Assembly: GCA_964652195.1 (NCBI GenBank)
Contig: CAZZBB010000068.1
Coordinates: 1-64,000, forward strand
Length of the DNA: 64,000 nt
DNA from: MSPOR6 sp964652195
GTDB lineage: Bacteria > Poribacteria > WGA-4E > WGA-3G
Direction: 5' to 3'
Positions within the stretch are counted from its first letter, which is position 1. Each line of letters starts with the position of its first letter. This document shows, piece after piece, positions 9,622 through 19,061 of this stretch. A program made the position numbers and the translations under genes. The notes beneath the pieces are model-generated. The model had not been told where the DNA came from. It did no database searches and saw nothing but the letters and a program-made list of their open reading frames with translations.

Positions 9622-10506
9622 CTATCCTGAAGAGTGTAAATCAAATTTGTCAGAATAAGCTTTCACAAGGTCCCCTTTCCGAAAACCAGGTACCGCAGTC
9701 CCACATTCTCTCGCCAAGAGTTTATAATCAAGATGGTGTAATCTGTCCAGAACGTCTTGATTATTTGCTTTGAGAAGAATCCACTGTTTGTTTCGTTCAC
9801 ACTGTTTTTCATCGGTTTCTCGCCGTGAATAATCCTGCCATCCTTGACAAGGTACAGCGAAATCAAAGGTATTGTCAAATACCTTTAATGCACCTTTTGT
9901 ATTGTTATACTGCCAGATATGAAAATCTTGATGTTTAATAGGAAGGGATTTATGCTCTCGCATATCATCCAGGCTACAGGGTAACCTTGTCCAAATCTGA
10001 AATTCTGTATTTACTGAATAACTTTTACCTGAATTGAGATGAAAAGCATCTCTTGGTAAGGGGAACCTTCTAATAAACTGCATACTTTTTTCAAGTTGCT
10101 TATGGACAATATACTTACGAAAATTCACTGGCAGGATAAATGCAATTATATCTGCAAATTTAGCTGCGTGATTAAAAAATGCGATTGCCATTTTACCACG
10201 TTTGCCAAATGGAGGATTTCCAACAATGATTGTCTCATCTGAAGGGTATGGAAGGTATGTTAACTGAAAGAAATCCTGTTTTAAGACTTGATCGCACATT
10301 GGGGCAACATCGATGCCGAATCTACGATGAACCGGTAATCTTTTGAAAAAAGCACCTGTACCCGCGGATGGTTCAACGAAATACATTTGCTGGACGGTAC
10401 GATTAACCGATGTCAATGTTTCTGTTAGGTAGTTCCAGCAAAGATCTGCAACGAATTGTTTTGTGTAAAATGGATTAAGAGATTTATCAACAATATTTCT
10501 GTCCAT
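9622..10506 (-). CDS. Orphan adenine-type DNA methylase-like protein
   Basis: 294 residues. Motif I EPSAGTGAFF is at 45-54 and the catalytic NPPF at 97-100, the order found in gamma-class N6-adenine methylases. The protein begins NPFYTKQFVADLC, which resembles the methylase N-terminal motif X region. No restriction gene is adjacent. It could be a solitary methylase or a remnant restriction component; an RNA or protein substrate is not excluded. A near-perfect promoter lies so close upstream that the leader would be only about 7 nt. Confidence 0.72.
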   Translation of the reverse strand: MDRNIVDKSLNPFYTKQFVADLCWNYLTETLTSVNRTVQQMYFVEPSAGTGAFFKRLPVHRRFGIDVAPMCDQVLKQDFFQLTYLPYPSDETIIVGNPPFGKRGKMAIAFFNHAAKFADIIAFILPVNFRKYIVHKQLEKSMQFIRRFPLPRDAFHLNSGKSYSVNTEFQIWTRLPCSLDDMREHKSLPIKHQDFHIWQYNNTKGALKVFDNTFDFAVPCQGWQDYSRRETDEKQCERNKQWILLKANNQDVLDRLHHLDYKLLARECGTAVPGFRKGDLVKAYSDKFDLHSSG

Positions 10507-10519
10507 ATCAACTTGAATG

Positions 10520-10548
10520 ATAATATCTGATTAGACAGAAATTGTCAA
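10520..10548 (-). promoter_or_regulatory. Sigma70-type promoter for the 9622-10506 methylase
   Basis: On the minus strand TTGACA (10548-10543), a 17-nt spacer and TATTAT (10525-10520). The start site should be near 10513, only about 7 nt before the ATG at 10506. Confidence 0.65.
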
Positions 10549-10589
10549 TGTTTAGCTCATGAATAACCGTGACTTACAACCAAATACAA

Positions 10590-10618
10590 TTGACAGAATA
10601 CAGGAATTATGATAATAT
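10590..10618 (+). promoter_or_regulatory. Sigma70-type promoter for the membrane protein / secA region
   Basis: TTGACA (10590-10595), a 17-nt spacer and TAATAT (10613-10618). It faces away from the minus-strand promoter at 10520-10548 and gives a leader of roughly 85 nt before 10712. Confidence 0.65.
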
Positions 10619-10711
10619 TCTTTGGTATTACTAACTTCTACACAAGAGATAACATGTATGTAGATTCCGTTACCAGTTAGTGACTACATCTTAAGAATAA
10701 TTAGCAAAAGT

Positions 10712-11842
10712 ATGGAACAGTTCCAATTCAACTTTACGGATATCCTACGGTTTAGTCGAAAGGCATTTAGTGTCAGACGGATAGGAATACACCTTATAGG
10801 AATCCTCTTCGCGTACCTGGTGTATGAACTTCTATTCTATCTTACGCTTTATATTGCGGAAGGTGAAAAAGTACAAGAGTATTGGAAAACTTTCGGTTTG
10901 CTACCTGTCCCTCCTTTTGGTAGTGGCGAATTCACTCCCTTAATCTCGACAACACTGTGGATAGGTCTAATTCTTTTTGCCTTCATCTTCTATTTTTCGA
11001 GTATTATGGCATCAAAGATTACCATTGAACAATTGCGTGGAGAAGAGTTCTATTCTGTTGGTGCTTCCTTCAAATTCCTACAGCATCATTGGAAGACAGT
11101 TATCGGATCGTTTTTAGGTTTGCTCTTTATTCTGGCTTTTATCTTTATGATTCTACTCAGTATTGGGTTGTTAGGCAAAATACCTATTATTGGTAAGACA
11201 TTGTTAGTCGTATCATCTTTTTTTATGCCTTTAGCCTTTATATTTGGATTACTAATAGCATATATTACTGCAGTAATGATTTCTGGTCTTTTTTTTATTC
11301 CTGCAGTGATTTCGACGACAAATGCCGATTCATTTGAAACCATATACCAACTTTTTGCTGTATTATGGAATCAACCCTGGCGATTCATAGGGTATGGTTT
11401 CCTTTTATTTATCTTACAACTTGTGCTTGTTCCTATATGGGGGATTTTTTGTCTGGTAGGATTTATAGTGTTACTCTTACCTATACATTATCTACATCCC
11501 ACGTTTATCGAACAATCTTTAGGAAATGCTAATCTTTGGTTAGGTAGATCTCTACAAAAACTATCTTCATTTTTTTATTCAGATATAAATACAATCATTG
11601 GCATAAACGTATCTCAAGATCCAATTTTGACAACTTCTGCAACCATTTCAGGAATATTAACCACATTTACAGTAATTGGCATAGTCGGGGTTATCATTGC
11701 CTATCTGTTTTCAATTGCATCGGTTGGAACAACAGTAATATATACAATCATTAGAAAAAGAATTGACGGATTAAACCTTATAGAAACAATAGGAAAAGTT
11801 GCACCAGTGGAACCAGCACCACTACTTATAGGAGATGAATAA
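10712..11842 (+). CDS. Multi-pass membrane protein of unknown function
   Basis: 376 residues with about six long hydrophobic stretches (for example LIGILFAYLVYELLFYLTLY near 28-47 and two in 120-190) and a soluble C-terminal tip. I do not recognise a family. It sits 88 nt upstream of secA behind a good promoter, so it may share the transcript. A role in envelope or export biology is only suggested by position. Confidence 0.7.
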   Translation: MEQFQFNFTDILRFSRKAFSVRRIGIHLIGILFAYLVYELLFYLTLYIAEGEKVQEYWKTFGLLPVPPFGSGEFTPLISTTLWIGLILFAFIFYFSSIMASKITIEQLRGEEFYSVGASFKFLQHHWKTVIGSFLGLLFILAFIFMILLSIGLLGKIPIIGKTLLVVSSFFMPLAFIFGLLIAYITAVMISGLFFIPAVISTTNADSFETIYQLFAVLWNQPWRFIGYGFLLFILQLVLVPIWGIFCLVGFIVLLLPIHYLHPTFIEQSLGNANLWLGRSLQKLSSFFYSDINTIIGINVSQDPILTTSATISGILTTFTVIGIVGVIIAYLFSIASVGTTVIYTIIRKRIDGLNLIETIGKVAPVEPAPLLIGDE

Positions 11843-11930
11843 TATTAAACTGCCATCTATTACAACAGCCATTATCTATGGTCTGATAATCTATTGTAAT
11901 GTCTGTATAGATGATTATTCATAGAATAAC

Positions 11931-14621
11931 ATGTTTGAAAAAGTAATGACTAAGGTTTTTGGGAGTAAGGAGGATCGTGATGTTAAACGATTCCGAGATA
12001 TAGTTAATGCTGTCAATGAACAGGAAGCTGAAATAAAGGAATTATCTGATGCACAAATCCAAGGCAAGACCCCTTACTTCCGTCAACAATTAGACTCGGG
12101 TGCTTCTCTTGATGACATCCTACCAGATGTATTCGCTGTTGTTCGTGAAACAGCAGTACGTACATTGAAACAACGTCATTATGATGTACAAATCATCGGT
12201 GGTGCAGCACTACACGCAGGGTCAATTGCTGAGATGAGAACAGGTGAAGGGAAGACCCTAACCTCGACACTTGCAGTCTATCTCAATGCACTTACTGGGA
12301 ATGGCGTACATGTTGCTACAGTCAATGACTATCTGGCACGACGCGATGCCGAATGGATGGGGAGAATATATAACTTCCTTGGAATGTCCGTGGGATTAAC
12401 TCTGAGTTTAATGCCTCATGAACAGAAAATGCTTGCATATAAGGCTGATATTACCTACGGTGTACATAGTGAGTTCGGGTTTGATTATCTAAATGATAAC
12501 AGAGCACATACGACTGATATGAAAGTGCAAAGAGGTCATAAGTATGCAATTCTTGATGAGGTCGATAGTATACTCATTGATGAGGCACGAACACCACTGA
12601 TTATCTCTGATCCATCGGATAAACCTGCCGAACTTTATCGAAGAATTAATAGTGTTGTCACCCAACTAAAGGATGAAGAACACTATGAAATTGACCAAAA
12701 AGGAAAATCCAGAGGAGATATAACCCTAACAGATGATGGGATAGAGCAGGTACAACGGCTTATCGGAATTGAAAATCTTTATGAACCGGAAAACATTATG
12801 CTGGTACATCATGTCAATCAATCTTTGAAGGCACATCATCTATTCATTAGAGATATTGATTACCTTGTTGAAAACGGCGAGGTTATCCTAATTGACGAAT
12901 TCACGGGAAGAAAACAAATTGGACGGCGTCTTAGTGAAGGATTACATCAAGCAATCGAAGCGAAAGAACGCGTGAGAGTTGCTCAAGAAAATGAGACCTT
13001 TGCAACAATTACATATCAGAATTATTTCCGAATGTATGATAAACTCGCTGGAATGACAGGGACTGCTGCTACAGAAGCAAACGAATTTGCCCATATCTAT
13101 GGGTTAGATGTCGCTGTTATCCCAACAAATGAACCAATGATCCGGATTGACAATCCTGACCAAATTTATAAAACAGAAGATGCAAAATATAATGCTGTTT
13201 TAGCAGATATTTCTGAACAACATGAAAAAGGACGACCAGTCTTGGTCGGAACAGCATCTATTGAAAAATCAGAGAAACTCAGTAAACTTCTAAGAGCAAG
13301 ACACCGAAATTTAAAACATCAAGTGTTGAATGCTAAAGAACATACTCGCGAAGCAGACATCATTGCACAAGCTGGGATACCGGGTGCTGTTACGATTGCT
13401 ACCAACATGGCAGGTAGGGGTGTAGATATCTTATTAGGTGGAAATCCAGAAGGCTTGGCAAAAGAAACCTTACGAAAGAAAAAAATAGATCTTAATTCGA
13501 ACTATGAAGATTCTGATGAATGGAAAACTGCATTTGCTGATGCTGAAGAAATATGTAATAAAAATCGGGAAAATATACTGAATGCAGGTGGACTTCATAT
13601 CGTTGGTACTGAAAGACATGATTCACGGAGAATTGATAACCAATTGCGAGGACGCGCTGGTAGACAAGGGGATCCAGGTTCATCAAGATTCTATCTATCA
13701 CTTGAAGATGATCTTATGAAGAAATTTGGATCGGAGAGATTACAGGGATTTATGACTCGAGCTGGCATGGATGAGAATATCCCATTGGAACACCCTTGGG
13801 TTTCAAAGTCCATAGAAAAAGCACAAACACGCGTTGAACAAATGAACTTTGAAATTCGTAAGAATATTCTCAAATTTGACGATGTTATGGAAGCTCAACG
13901 TAATACTATATATTCCCTAAGAGACACAATTCTATCCAATGACAATCCAAAGGATACAGTTTGGGAAATGATTGAGCATGTTGTTGAGGATCAGATCTAT
14001 GAGGTCATTCCTGAAAAAGGACAGCGGGATACTGAAGAATTAGAACAATTTTCTAAGTGGTTAACCACTGCTTTCCCCATTTCAGCAGATTTTAAAACAC
14101 CCTTAAAAGATATTTCCATTGAAGATCTCAATGATCAGATTCTTTCTGAAATTAAAACTGCCTATGAACAGAGAGAATCTGAGATGGGGGCGGAGGATAT
14201 GCGGTTACTTGAACGACTTCTTGTTTTGGATAGAATTGACAGTCATTGGAAAGAGCATTTATATAATATCGATTATATCCAATACGGTATTCGGTTTGAA
14301 GGGTATGGTGGTAAAGATCCTATTGTTGTCTTTAAGAATGAAGCACTTGGGGTTTTTGAATCCATGTATCAAAGTATTGAAAGACAGGTGAGTGAGTTCA
14401 TCTTTAAGATGCAGGTGAGTGCTGCACCTACTCGTCATGTTCCGCCAAGACGTTCAAGTGCTCAACGTAGAAGACTACCCCGGAGACCTGCAGAAGGCAG
14501 TTCAAGCTCTTCAGCAGAATTTGCTTCACAACAGGCAATGGGGAACATACCAAAAGTAGGTAGAAATGAACGGTGTCCATGCGGTAGTGGAAAGAAATAC
14601 AAGAAGTGTCATGGACAATAA
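11931..14621 (+). CDS. secA: Preprotein translocase ATPase SecA
   Basis: 896 residues covering the full SecA architecture. Walker A MRTGEGKT ends at residue 109. LDEVDSILIDEARTPLIIS carries the DEVD box. GTERHDSRRIDNQLRGRAGR and GDPGSSRFYLSLEDDLM are SecA signature segments. The protein ends with the SEC-C zinc motif CPCGSGKKYKKCH, which binds SecB or ribosomes. SecA drives export through SecYEG at the inner membrane. Length and motifs are normal. Confidence 0.98.
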   Translation: MFEKVMTKVFGSKEDRDVKRFRDIVNAVNEQEAEIKELSDAQIQGKTPYFRQQLDSGASLDDILPDVFAVVRETAVRTLKQRHYDVQIIGGAALHAGSIAEMRTGEGKTLTSTLAVYLNALTGNGVHVATVNDYLARRDAEWMGRIYNFLGMSVGLTLSLMPHEQKMLAYKADITYGVHSEFGFDYLNDNRAHTTDMKVQRGHKYAILDEVDSILIDEARTPLIISDPSDKPAELYRRINSVVTQLKDEEHYEIDQKGKSRGDITLTDDGIEQVQRLIGIENLYEPENIMLVHHVNQSLKAHHLFIRDIDYLVENGEVILIDEFTGRKQIGRRLSEGLHQAIEAKERVRVAQENETFATITYQNYFRMYDKLAGMTGTAATEANEFAHIYGLDVAVIPTNEPMIRIDNPDQIYKTEDAKYNAVLADISEQHEKGRPVLVGTASIEKSEKLSKLLRARHRNLKHQVLNAKEHTREADIIAQAGIPGAVTIATNMAGRGVDILLGGNPEGLAKETLRKKKIDLNSNYEDSDEWKTAFADAEEICNKNRENILNAGGLHIVGTERHDSRRIDNQLRGRAGRQGDPGSSRFYLSLEDDLMKKFGSERLQGFMTRAGMDENIPLEHPWVSKSIEKAQTRVEQMNFEIRKNILKFDDVMEAQRNTIYSLRDTILSNDNPKDTVWEMIEHVVEDQIYEVIPEKGQRDTEELEQFSKWLTTAFPISADFKTPLKDISIEDLNDQILSEIKTAYEQRESEMGAEDMRLLERLLVLDRIDSHWKEHLYNIDYIQYGIRFEGYGGKDPIVVFKNEALGVFESMYQSIERQVSEFIFKMQVSAAPTRHVPPRRSSAQRRRLPRRPAEGSSSSSAEFASQQAMGNIPKVGRNERCPCGSGKKYKKCHGQ

Positions 14622-14698
14622 TATATGTTAGACTTGCGACATCCCCCTTATCTGATTTTTGAAGATCTATCCAACTTAATACAACTTGGAGAACTAAA

Positions 14699-14911
14699 TT
14701 GAATTCTGAGAAACCAAATACCATTTCACAAACTTTACTTGAGATACTTGCTTGTCCAGCATGTAAAGGTAAAATAGTGCATATTGAGAAGGATGAAAAA
14801 CTTGTATGTCAAGGAGAGTGTAAGAGACGATACCCAATTCGAGATGGTATTCCTGTTATGCTTATTGATGAAGCTGAATTACCGAATGCTGACAATCCCA
14901 ATACTAATTGA
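14699..14911 (+). CDS. Trm112 / UPF0434-like small zinc-binding protein
   Basis: 70 residues starting at TTG with a GGAG SD 7 nt upstream. LLEILACPACKGKI and LVCQGECKRRYPIRDGIPVML are the family pattern (YcaR/Trm112). Eukaryotic Trm112 activates methyltransferases; the bacterial role is not settled. It is followed 15 nt later by a glycosyltransferase gene. Confidence 0.85.
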   Translation: MNSEKPNTISQTLLEILACPACKGKIVHIEKDEKLVCQGECKRRYPIRDGIPVMLIDEAELPNADNPNTN

Positions 14912-14926
14912 AGTTAACACCATTCA

Positions 14927-16171
14927 ATGCGAATTCTTTTTTTATGCTTACGATGCCCCTATCCTCCTCAACGAGGAGACCGAATTAGATCCTATAATAT
15001 CATCAAACAACTCTCTAAACGCCATAAGATTACGCTTGTATTCTTTAGCGAATCAGATGTTGATATTGAGGCTGTTAAAGAGTTAGAGACATTCTGTGAA
15101 CGAGTTGAATGGGTACGTTTTAACAAGATTTATGCATTATTTAATACAGCTATCCACTGTTTCTCAAAACTACCGCTACAATTGCATTATTGGTACAATC
15201 CGAAGATGCAAAGGGTCGTAAATGACTTACTTTCTACAGAGAAATTTGAATTGATTCATGCCCAACTTTTCCGTATGGGACAATATGTGTCAAAAGCAAA
15301 CGGTATGGCGAAAGTACTAGATTTATGTGACTCCTTAGCACTCAATTTAAGTCGAAGAGCAGAATTAGATTGCAGTCCAAAACGATTTTTAGTAAAATTG
15401 GAGGAAAAACGTGTACGTCGGTATGAAGTTGAGATAATGAAGTCTTTTGATTCTGGAACTGTTGTTGCCGAGTTTGACAAGGATTACCTACTCAAGCAAG
15501 ATATAAATCTTAACCTTTCAGTTGTACCTATGGGTGTTGATCTTGATTACTATAAACCTATTCCAGAACAGGATGATTCGACAAACCCAGAACCTGAATC
15601 TATTGAAGGGGATATTCCAGAAACAAACGGTAAGAACTTAACAAACGGTAAGAACTTACTATTTACTGGGACAATGAACTATTTTCCCAATTCTGATGCT
15701 GTAACCTATTTCTGTAATGAGATATTTCCATTAATAAAGGAACAGCATAGTGATGTAGAATTCTATATTGTTGGAAATCACCCAACGGAACAAGTGCGAC
15801 GACTCGCTGAACAGAAAGGGGTGATTGTTACGGGATATGTAGAAGATATTCGTCCCTATTTTGAAAAGGCATCAGTTTTTGTAGCGCCATTACGTGCAGG
15901 ATCAGGAATACAAACTAAGAACTTAGAAGCAATGGCTATGGGAACACCTGTTGTTACAACTTCTATCGGTGCGATGGGTTTAGAAGCAGATCTTGAATCT
16001 GATCTACTTATTGCAGATACACCAGAAATTTTTGCAAACAAGGTTATTGACCTTTTAGAGAACCCTACGCACAGACGAAACCTTGCTCATGCAGGTAGAA
16101 AACGAGTTGAACAGAGTTATGATTGGGATGTACTCGTTAACCGTTTAGAACAGGTATACGCCAAGATCTAA
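14927..16171 (+). CDS. Group 4 glycosyltransferase, similar to exosortase-linked TIGR03087
   Basis: 414 residues. It begins MRILFLCLRCPYPPQRGDRI, typical of this GT-B group. The C-terminal half has ILFTGTMNYFPN-like and GSGIQTKNLEAMAMGTPVVT segments that bind the sugar nucleotide. Similar proteins are often found with PEP-CTERM/exosortase glycan loci; no exosortase is in the window. Together with the next two genes it makes a surface-glycan set. An 18-bp tandem duplication lies inside the gene (listed separately). Confidence 0.85.
   Translation: MRILFLCLRCPYPPQRGDRIRSYNIIKQLSKRHKITLVFFSESDVDIEAVKELETFCERVEWVRFNKIYALFNTAIHCFSKLPLQLHYWYNPKMQRVVNDLLSTEKFELIHAQLFRMGQYVSKANGMAKVLDLCDSLALNLSRRAELDCSPKRFLVKLEEKRVRRYEVEIMKSFDSGTVVAEFDKDYLLKQDINLNLSVVPMGVDLDYYKPIPEQDDSTNPEPESIEGDIPETNGKNLTNGKNLLFTGTMNYFPNSDAVTYFCNEIFPLIKEQHSDVEFYIVGNHPTEQVRRLAEQKGVIVTGYVEDIRPYFEKASVFVAPLRAGSGIQTKNLEAMAMGTPVVTTSIGAMGLEADLESDLLIADTPEIFANKVIDLLENPTHRRNLAHAGRKRVEQSYDWDVLVNRLEQVYAKI
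15623..15658 (+). repeat. Perfect 18-bp tandem duplication inside a glycosyltransferase gene
   Basis: ACAAACGGTAAGAACTTA occurs twice in direct succession (15623-15640, 15641-15658). It keeps the frame and encodes TNGKNL twice in the linker before the second Rossmann domain. It looks like a recent slippage event. Confidence 0.9.
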
Positions 16172-16185
16172 CATCACAATCACGG

Positions 16186-16214
16186 TTGACTTATAGCAAT
16201 TATATCTATAGAAA
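16186..16214 (+). promoter_or_regulatory. Possible promoter before the CapD/FlaA1-like gene
   Basis: TTGACT (16186-16191), a 17-nt spacer and TAGAAA (16209-16214). The -35 is good and the -10 modest. It lies about 20 nt before the ATG at 16235, and an AGGAGG SD follows between the -10 and the ATG, so the leader would be short. Confidence 0.35.
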
Positions 16215-16234
16215 TTCATTAAATAGGAGGTAAT

Positions 16235-18211
16235 ATGGAAAAATCCAAAATAAAGTGGAGTTCTTCTATTGTAATTGATTTATTACTTATTAATCTTGCA
16301 TTTATATTAACCTATTTCACTTGTAGACAGCTTAACTTTGATGTGTTGGGAGAGTTTGGACAGAGTTCTATCCTATCCAGTATTTCAGGTCTACAACTAA
16401 TTATTTTCCTTGCTACTTTTGTAACATTAGTACGTATTGCAACCTATTTATGTTTTCGACTCTATAAACCCATATGGGAATATGCAGGTGTAAAAGAATT
16501 CCGCACCTTAATTTACGCAATTGGTGTATCTACCTCAGTGCTTATCATATTATCCTTCTTCTTAAATGGATTCGATATTTGGAGTTTCTTCCTAATAGAT
16601 GGTTTTTATAATGTAGTTTTTATAGGTGGTGTTAAATTCTCGTATAATATCTTTAATGATGGAAGAAAAAAGGATGGTTTAATACCGCAGACCAAAGTCC
16701 TAATTGTTGGAGCGGGGGTCGCCGGTGTGGGTGTATTACGGGAATTACGGAGCCATCCAAAACGGGGTTATCTCCCTATAGGATTCATTGATGATAATTT
16801 AAAGAAGGTCGGAAAGAGTATCGCAGGACTTGAAGTTCTTGGAACAACAAGAGATCTTACTTACATTGCAAGAAAACGTGAAATTGAAGAAGTGATTATA
16901 GCCATGCCTTCCGCGACTGGAAGTAAAATAGAAGATATTATGCGACAGTGTGAATACCGTGGTTGTCAATTTAAAATTGTTCCCAGTATTCATGCTATTC
17001 TTGAAGAACGGGTAAGTATAAATCATATCCGAAATGTGGAATTAGAAGACTTACTTAACAGGTCTACAGTACCAATTGATTTAGCTGAGATTTCAAAGTA
17101 CCTTTCTGGTAAACGCGTTATGGTAACAGGTGCAGGGGGGTCTATCGGTTCAGAACTCTGTCGGCAGGTCGCAAAACTTGATCCTGAACTTCTTATTCTG
17201 TTTGGAAGAGGTGAAAACAGTTTATATCATATTGATATGGAGTTACGGGAATCAGATCCAACATTAAATCGAGAACTAATTATTGGGGACATTAGAGATA
17301 ATGCCAAAGTATTCCAAATAACAAAACGGTACCGACCCCATATTATTTTCCATGCAGCTGCCCATAAACATGTTAAATTCATGGAGAATCATCCTGATGA
17401 AGCTGTCAAGAATAACATATTAGGAACACAAAATCTAATTGATGCAGCCATTAAACAACACGTTGAGGCATTCATTCTTGTTTCTTCAGATAAATCTGTT
17501 AATCCGACGAGTGTCTATGGTGCTTCAAAACGTGTAACAGAGAAACTTATACAATGTAATGCAAATCGGAACGGAACAAAGTTCATTGCTGTCAGATTTG
17601 GAAATGTAATTGGCAGTCGTGCAAGTGTGTTACCTAACTTCCAAAGACAGATCGCTAAGGGAGGTCCTGTTACTGTTACACATCGTGAAGCAACACGTTA
17701 CTTTATGACGATTCCCGAAGCTGTTCAGCTCCTAATACAAGCGGGTGCCATGGGAAACGGTGGGGAAATACTCATGTTGGATATGGGTGAACCCATTAAG
17801 ATATTGGATCTCGCACGTGACTTGATACGACTATCAGGCTTAGAAGTAGATAAAGACATAAAAATTGCCTTCACAGGATTAGAACCCGGTGAGAAACTCT
17901 ATGAAGAACTTCTTACACCTCAAGAAGGTGTAACCGCAACTAAGCATCAACGTATATTTGTGGCTCAATTAGAAAAGATTGAGGAAGAAACACTATTATC
18001 ACAGATTAATGATCTGTCTGTATTGGCTAATGATCTGGATATTGATGGTATTATAGAGAAATTCCAAGAATTAGTGCCTACATACGAACCTAATAGGGCA
18101 CATATACAGACGACACACCAGTATGATCAATCAGATATTACGAGACATCTTAAGAAAAACACACAAGATACAGATGAGCGTGATTCAACATCCAGTGATA
18201 TAGCTGTGTAA
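16235..18211 (+). CDS. Membrane nucleotide-sugar 4,6-dehydratase/epimerase, CapD/FlaA1 type
   Basis: 658 residues. Four membrane helices fill the first 140 or so. A CoA_binding_3-like Rossmann fold follows (VLIVGAGVAGVGVLREL), then the extended SDR domain with GAGGSIGSELC near 300. SSDKSVNPTSVYGASKR carries a Tyr-x3-Lys; many WbpM/PglF relatives have Met in place of this Tyr. The family converts UDP-GlcNAc-type sugars into 4-keto-6-deoxy intermediates at the membrane for capsule, O-antigen or protein glycans. AGGAGG SD. The sugar transferase downstream fits the same pathway. Confidence 0.92.
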   Translation: MEKSKIKWSSSIVIDLLLINLAFILTYFTCRQLNFDVLGEFGQSSILSSISGLQLIIFLATFVTLVRIATYLCFRLYKPIWEYAGVKEFRTLIYAIGVSTSVLIILSFFLNGFDIWSFFLIDGFYNVVFIGGVKFSYNIFNDGRKKDGLIPQTKVLIVGAGVAGVGVLRELRSHPKRGYLPIGFIDDNLKKVGKSIAGLEVLGTTRDLTYIARKREIEEVIIAMPSATGSKIEDIMRQCEYRGCQFKIVPSIHAILEERVSINHIRNVELEDLLNRSTVPIDLAEISKYLSGKRVMVTGAGGSIGSELCRQVAKLDPELLILFGRGENSLYHIDMELRESDPTLNRELIIGDIRDNAKVFQITKRYRPHIIFHAAAHKHVKFMENHPDEAVKNNILGTQNLIDAAIKQHVEAFILVSSDKSVNPTSVYGASKRVTEKLIQCNANRNGTKFIAVRFGNVIGSRASVLPNFQRQIAKGGPVTVTHREATRYFMTIPEAVQLLIQAGAMGNGGEILMLDMGEPIKILDLARDLIRLSGLEVDKDIKIAFTGLEPGEKLYEELLTPQEGVTATKHQRIFVAQLEKIEEETLLSQINDLSVLANDLDIDGIIEKFQELVPTYEPNRAHIQTTHQYDQSDITRHLKKNTQDTDERDSTSSDIAV

Positions 18212-18296
18212 GGTCCATGTATAGGGTGGTGTAAGACACCATGTGTAGATAGTTTTAACACCTTATCATGTATCAATGAGATTGAGTATATGATTG

Positions 18297-19034
18297 ATGA
18301 ATTATCAATTGACAGATAAGACTTCTCAACACTTAGGAGAAAATACTGTATTTGAGATTATGCATATCACCGTTAAGCAATTTATACTCAATTCTTGGCC
18401 AAAGAGATGTTTTGATATATTCTTCTCTGGTGTTGCATTACTCCTTCTATCACCTATTCTGTTACTCGGAACTATTCTTTCAAAAATTCAATCTACAGGA
18501 CCAATATTTTACAAAGCTAAGCGAGTAGGTAGGGGTGGAATAGTTTTTCAGATGTATAAGTTTCGGACGATGGTGGATAATGCGGATAAAATCGGGGGCG
18601 GTCTCACAATTCATGGGGATACACGAGTCACACCTATAGGCAGATTCTTACGATTTTCAAAAATAGATGAACTACCTAATCTTATAAATGTTCTGAAAGG
18701 TGAAATGAGTCTTATAGGTCCCCGACCTGAATCACCAGACTATGTGAAATATTATACCGAAGAACAGATGATAGTTCTTATGGTGAGACCGGGTATTACA
18801 GGACCTTCTCAGGTTGCTAACAGAAATGAGGAATTGAAACTTAAGAAACAAAATGATCCAGAACATTATTATATTCATGAGTTAATGCCACAAAAATTAG
18901 AATTGGATCTTCAGTATGTTTCAACATATAGGTTTCTCTCTGATATTCGATGGTTAATAAAGACATTTTGGATTGTCTTCTTTCCACCTAAAGAGATGCC
19001 ATATACAAACAAAGCAGATAAACCTTCTGCCTAA
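18297..19034 (+). CDS. Initiating sugar transferase (bacterial sugar transferase family)
   Basis: 245 residues from the ATG at 18297; a TTG one codon earlier and an ATG at 18360 are also possible. KRCFDIFFSGVALLLLSPI is the usual membrane hairpin. KFRTMVDNAD, KIDELPNLINVLKGEMSLIG and RPGITGPSQV are signature segments. Such enzymes transfer a sugar-phosphate to undecaprenyl phosphate and start a repeat-unit glycan. It has one N-terminal membrane segment only, as in the short PglC/EpsL-like class. It probably uses the product of the preceding epimerase. Confidence 0.9.
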   Translation: MNYQLTDKTSQHLGENTVFEIMHITVKQFILNSWPKRCFDIFFSGVALLLLSPILLLGTILSKIQSTGPIFYKAKRVGRGGIVFQMYKFRTMVDNADKIGGGLTIHGDTRVTPIGRFLRFSKIDELPNLINVLKGEMSLIGPRPESPDYVKYYTEEQMIVLMVRPGITGPSQVANRNEELKLKKQNDPEHYYIHELMPQKLELDLQYVSTYRFLSDIRWLIKTFWIVFFPPKEMPYTNKADKPSA

Positions 19035-19061
19035 ACACATTATTTTGAATCAACTATTCAA

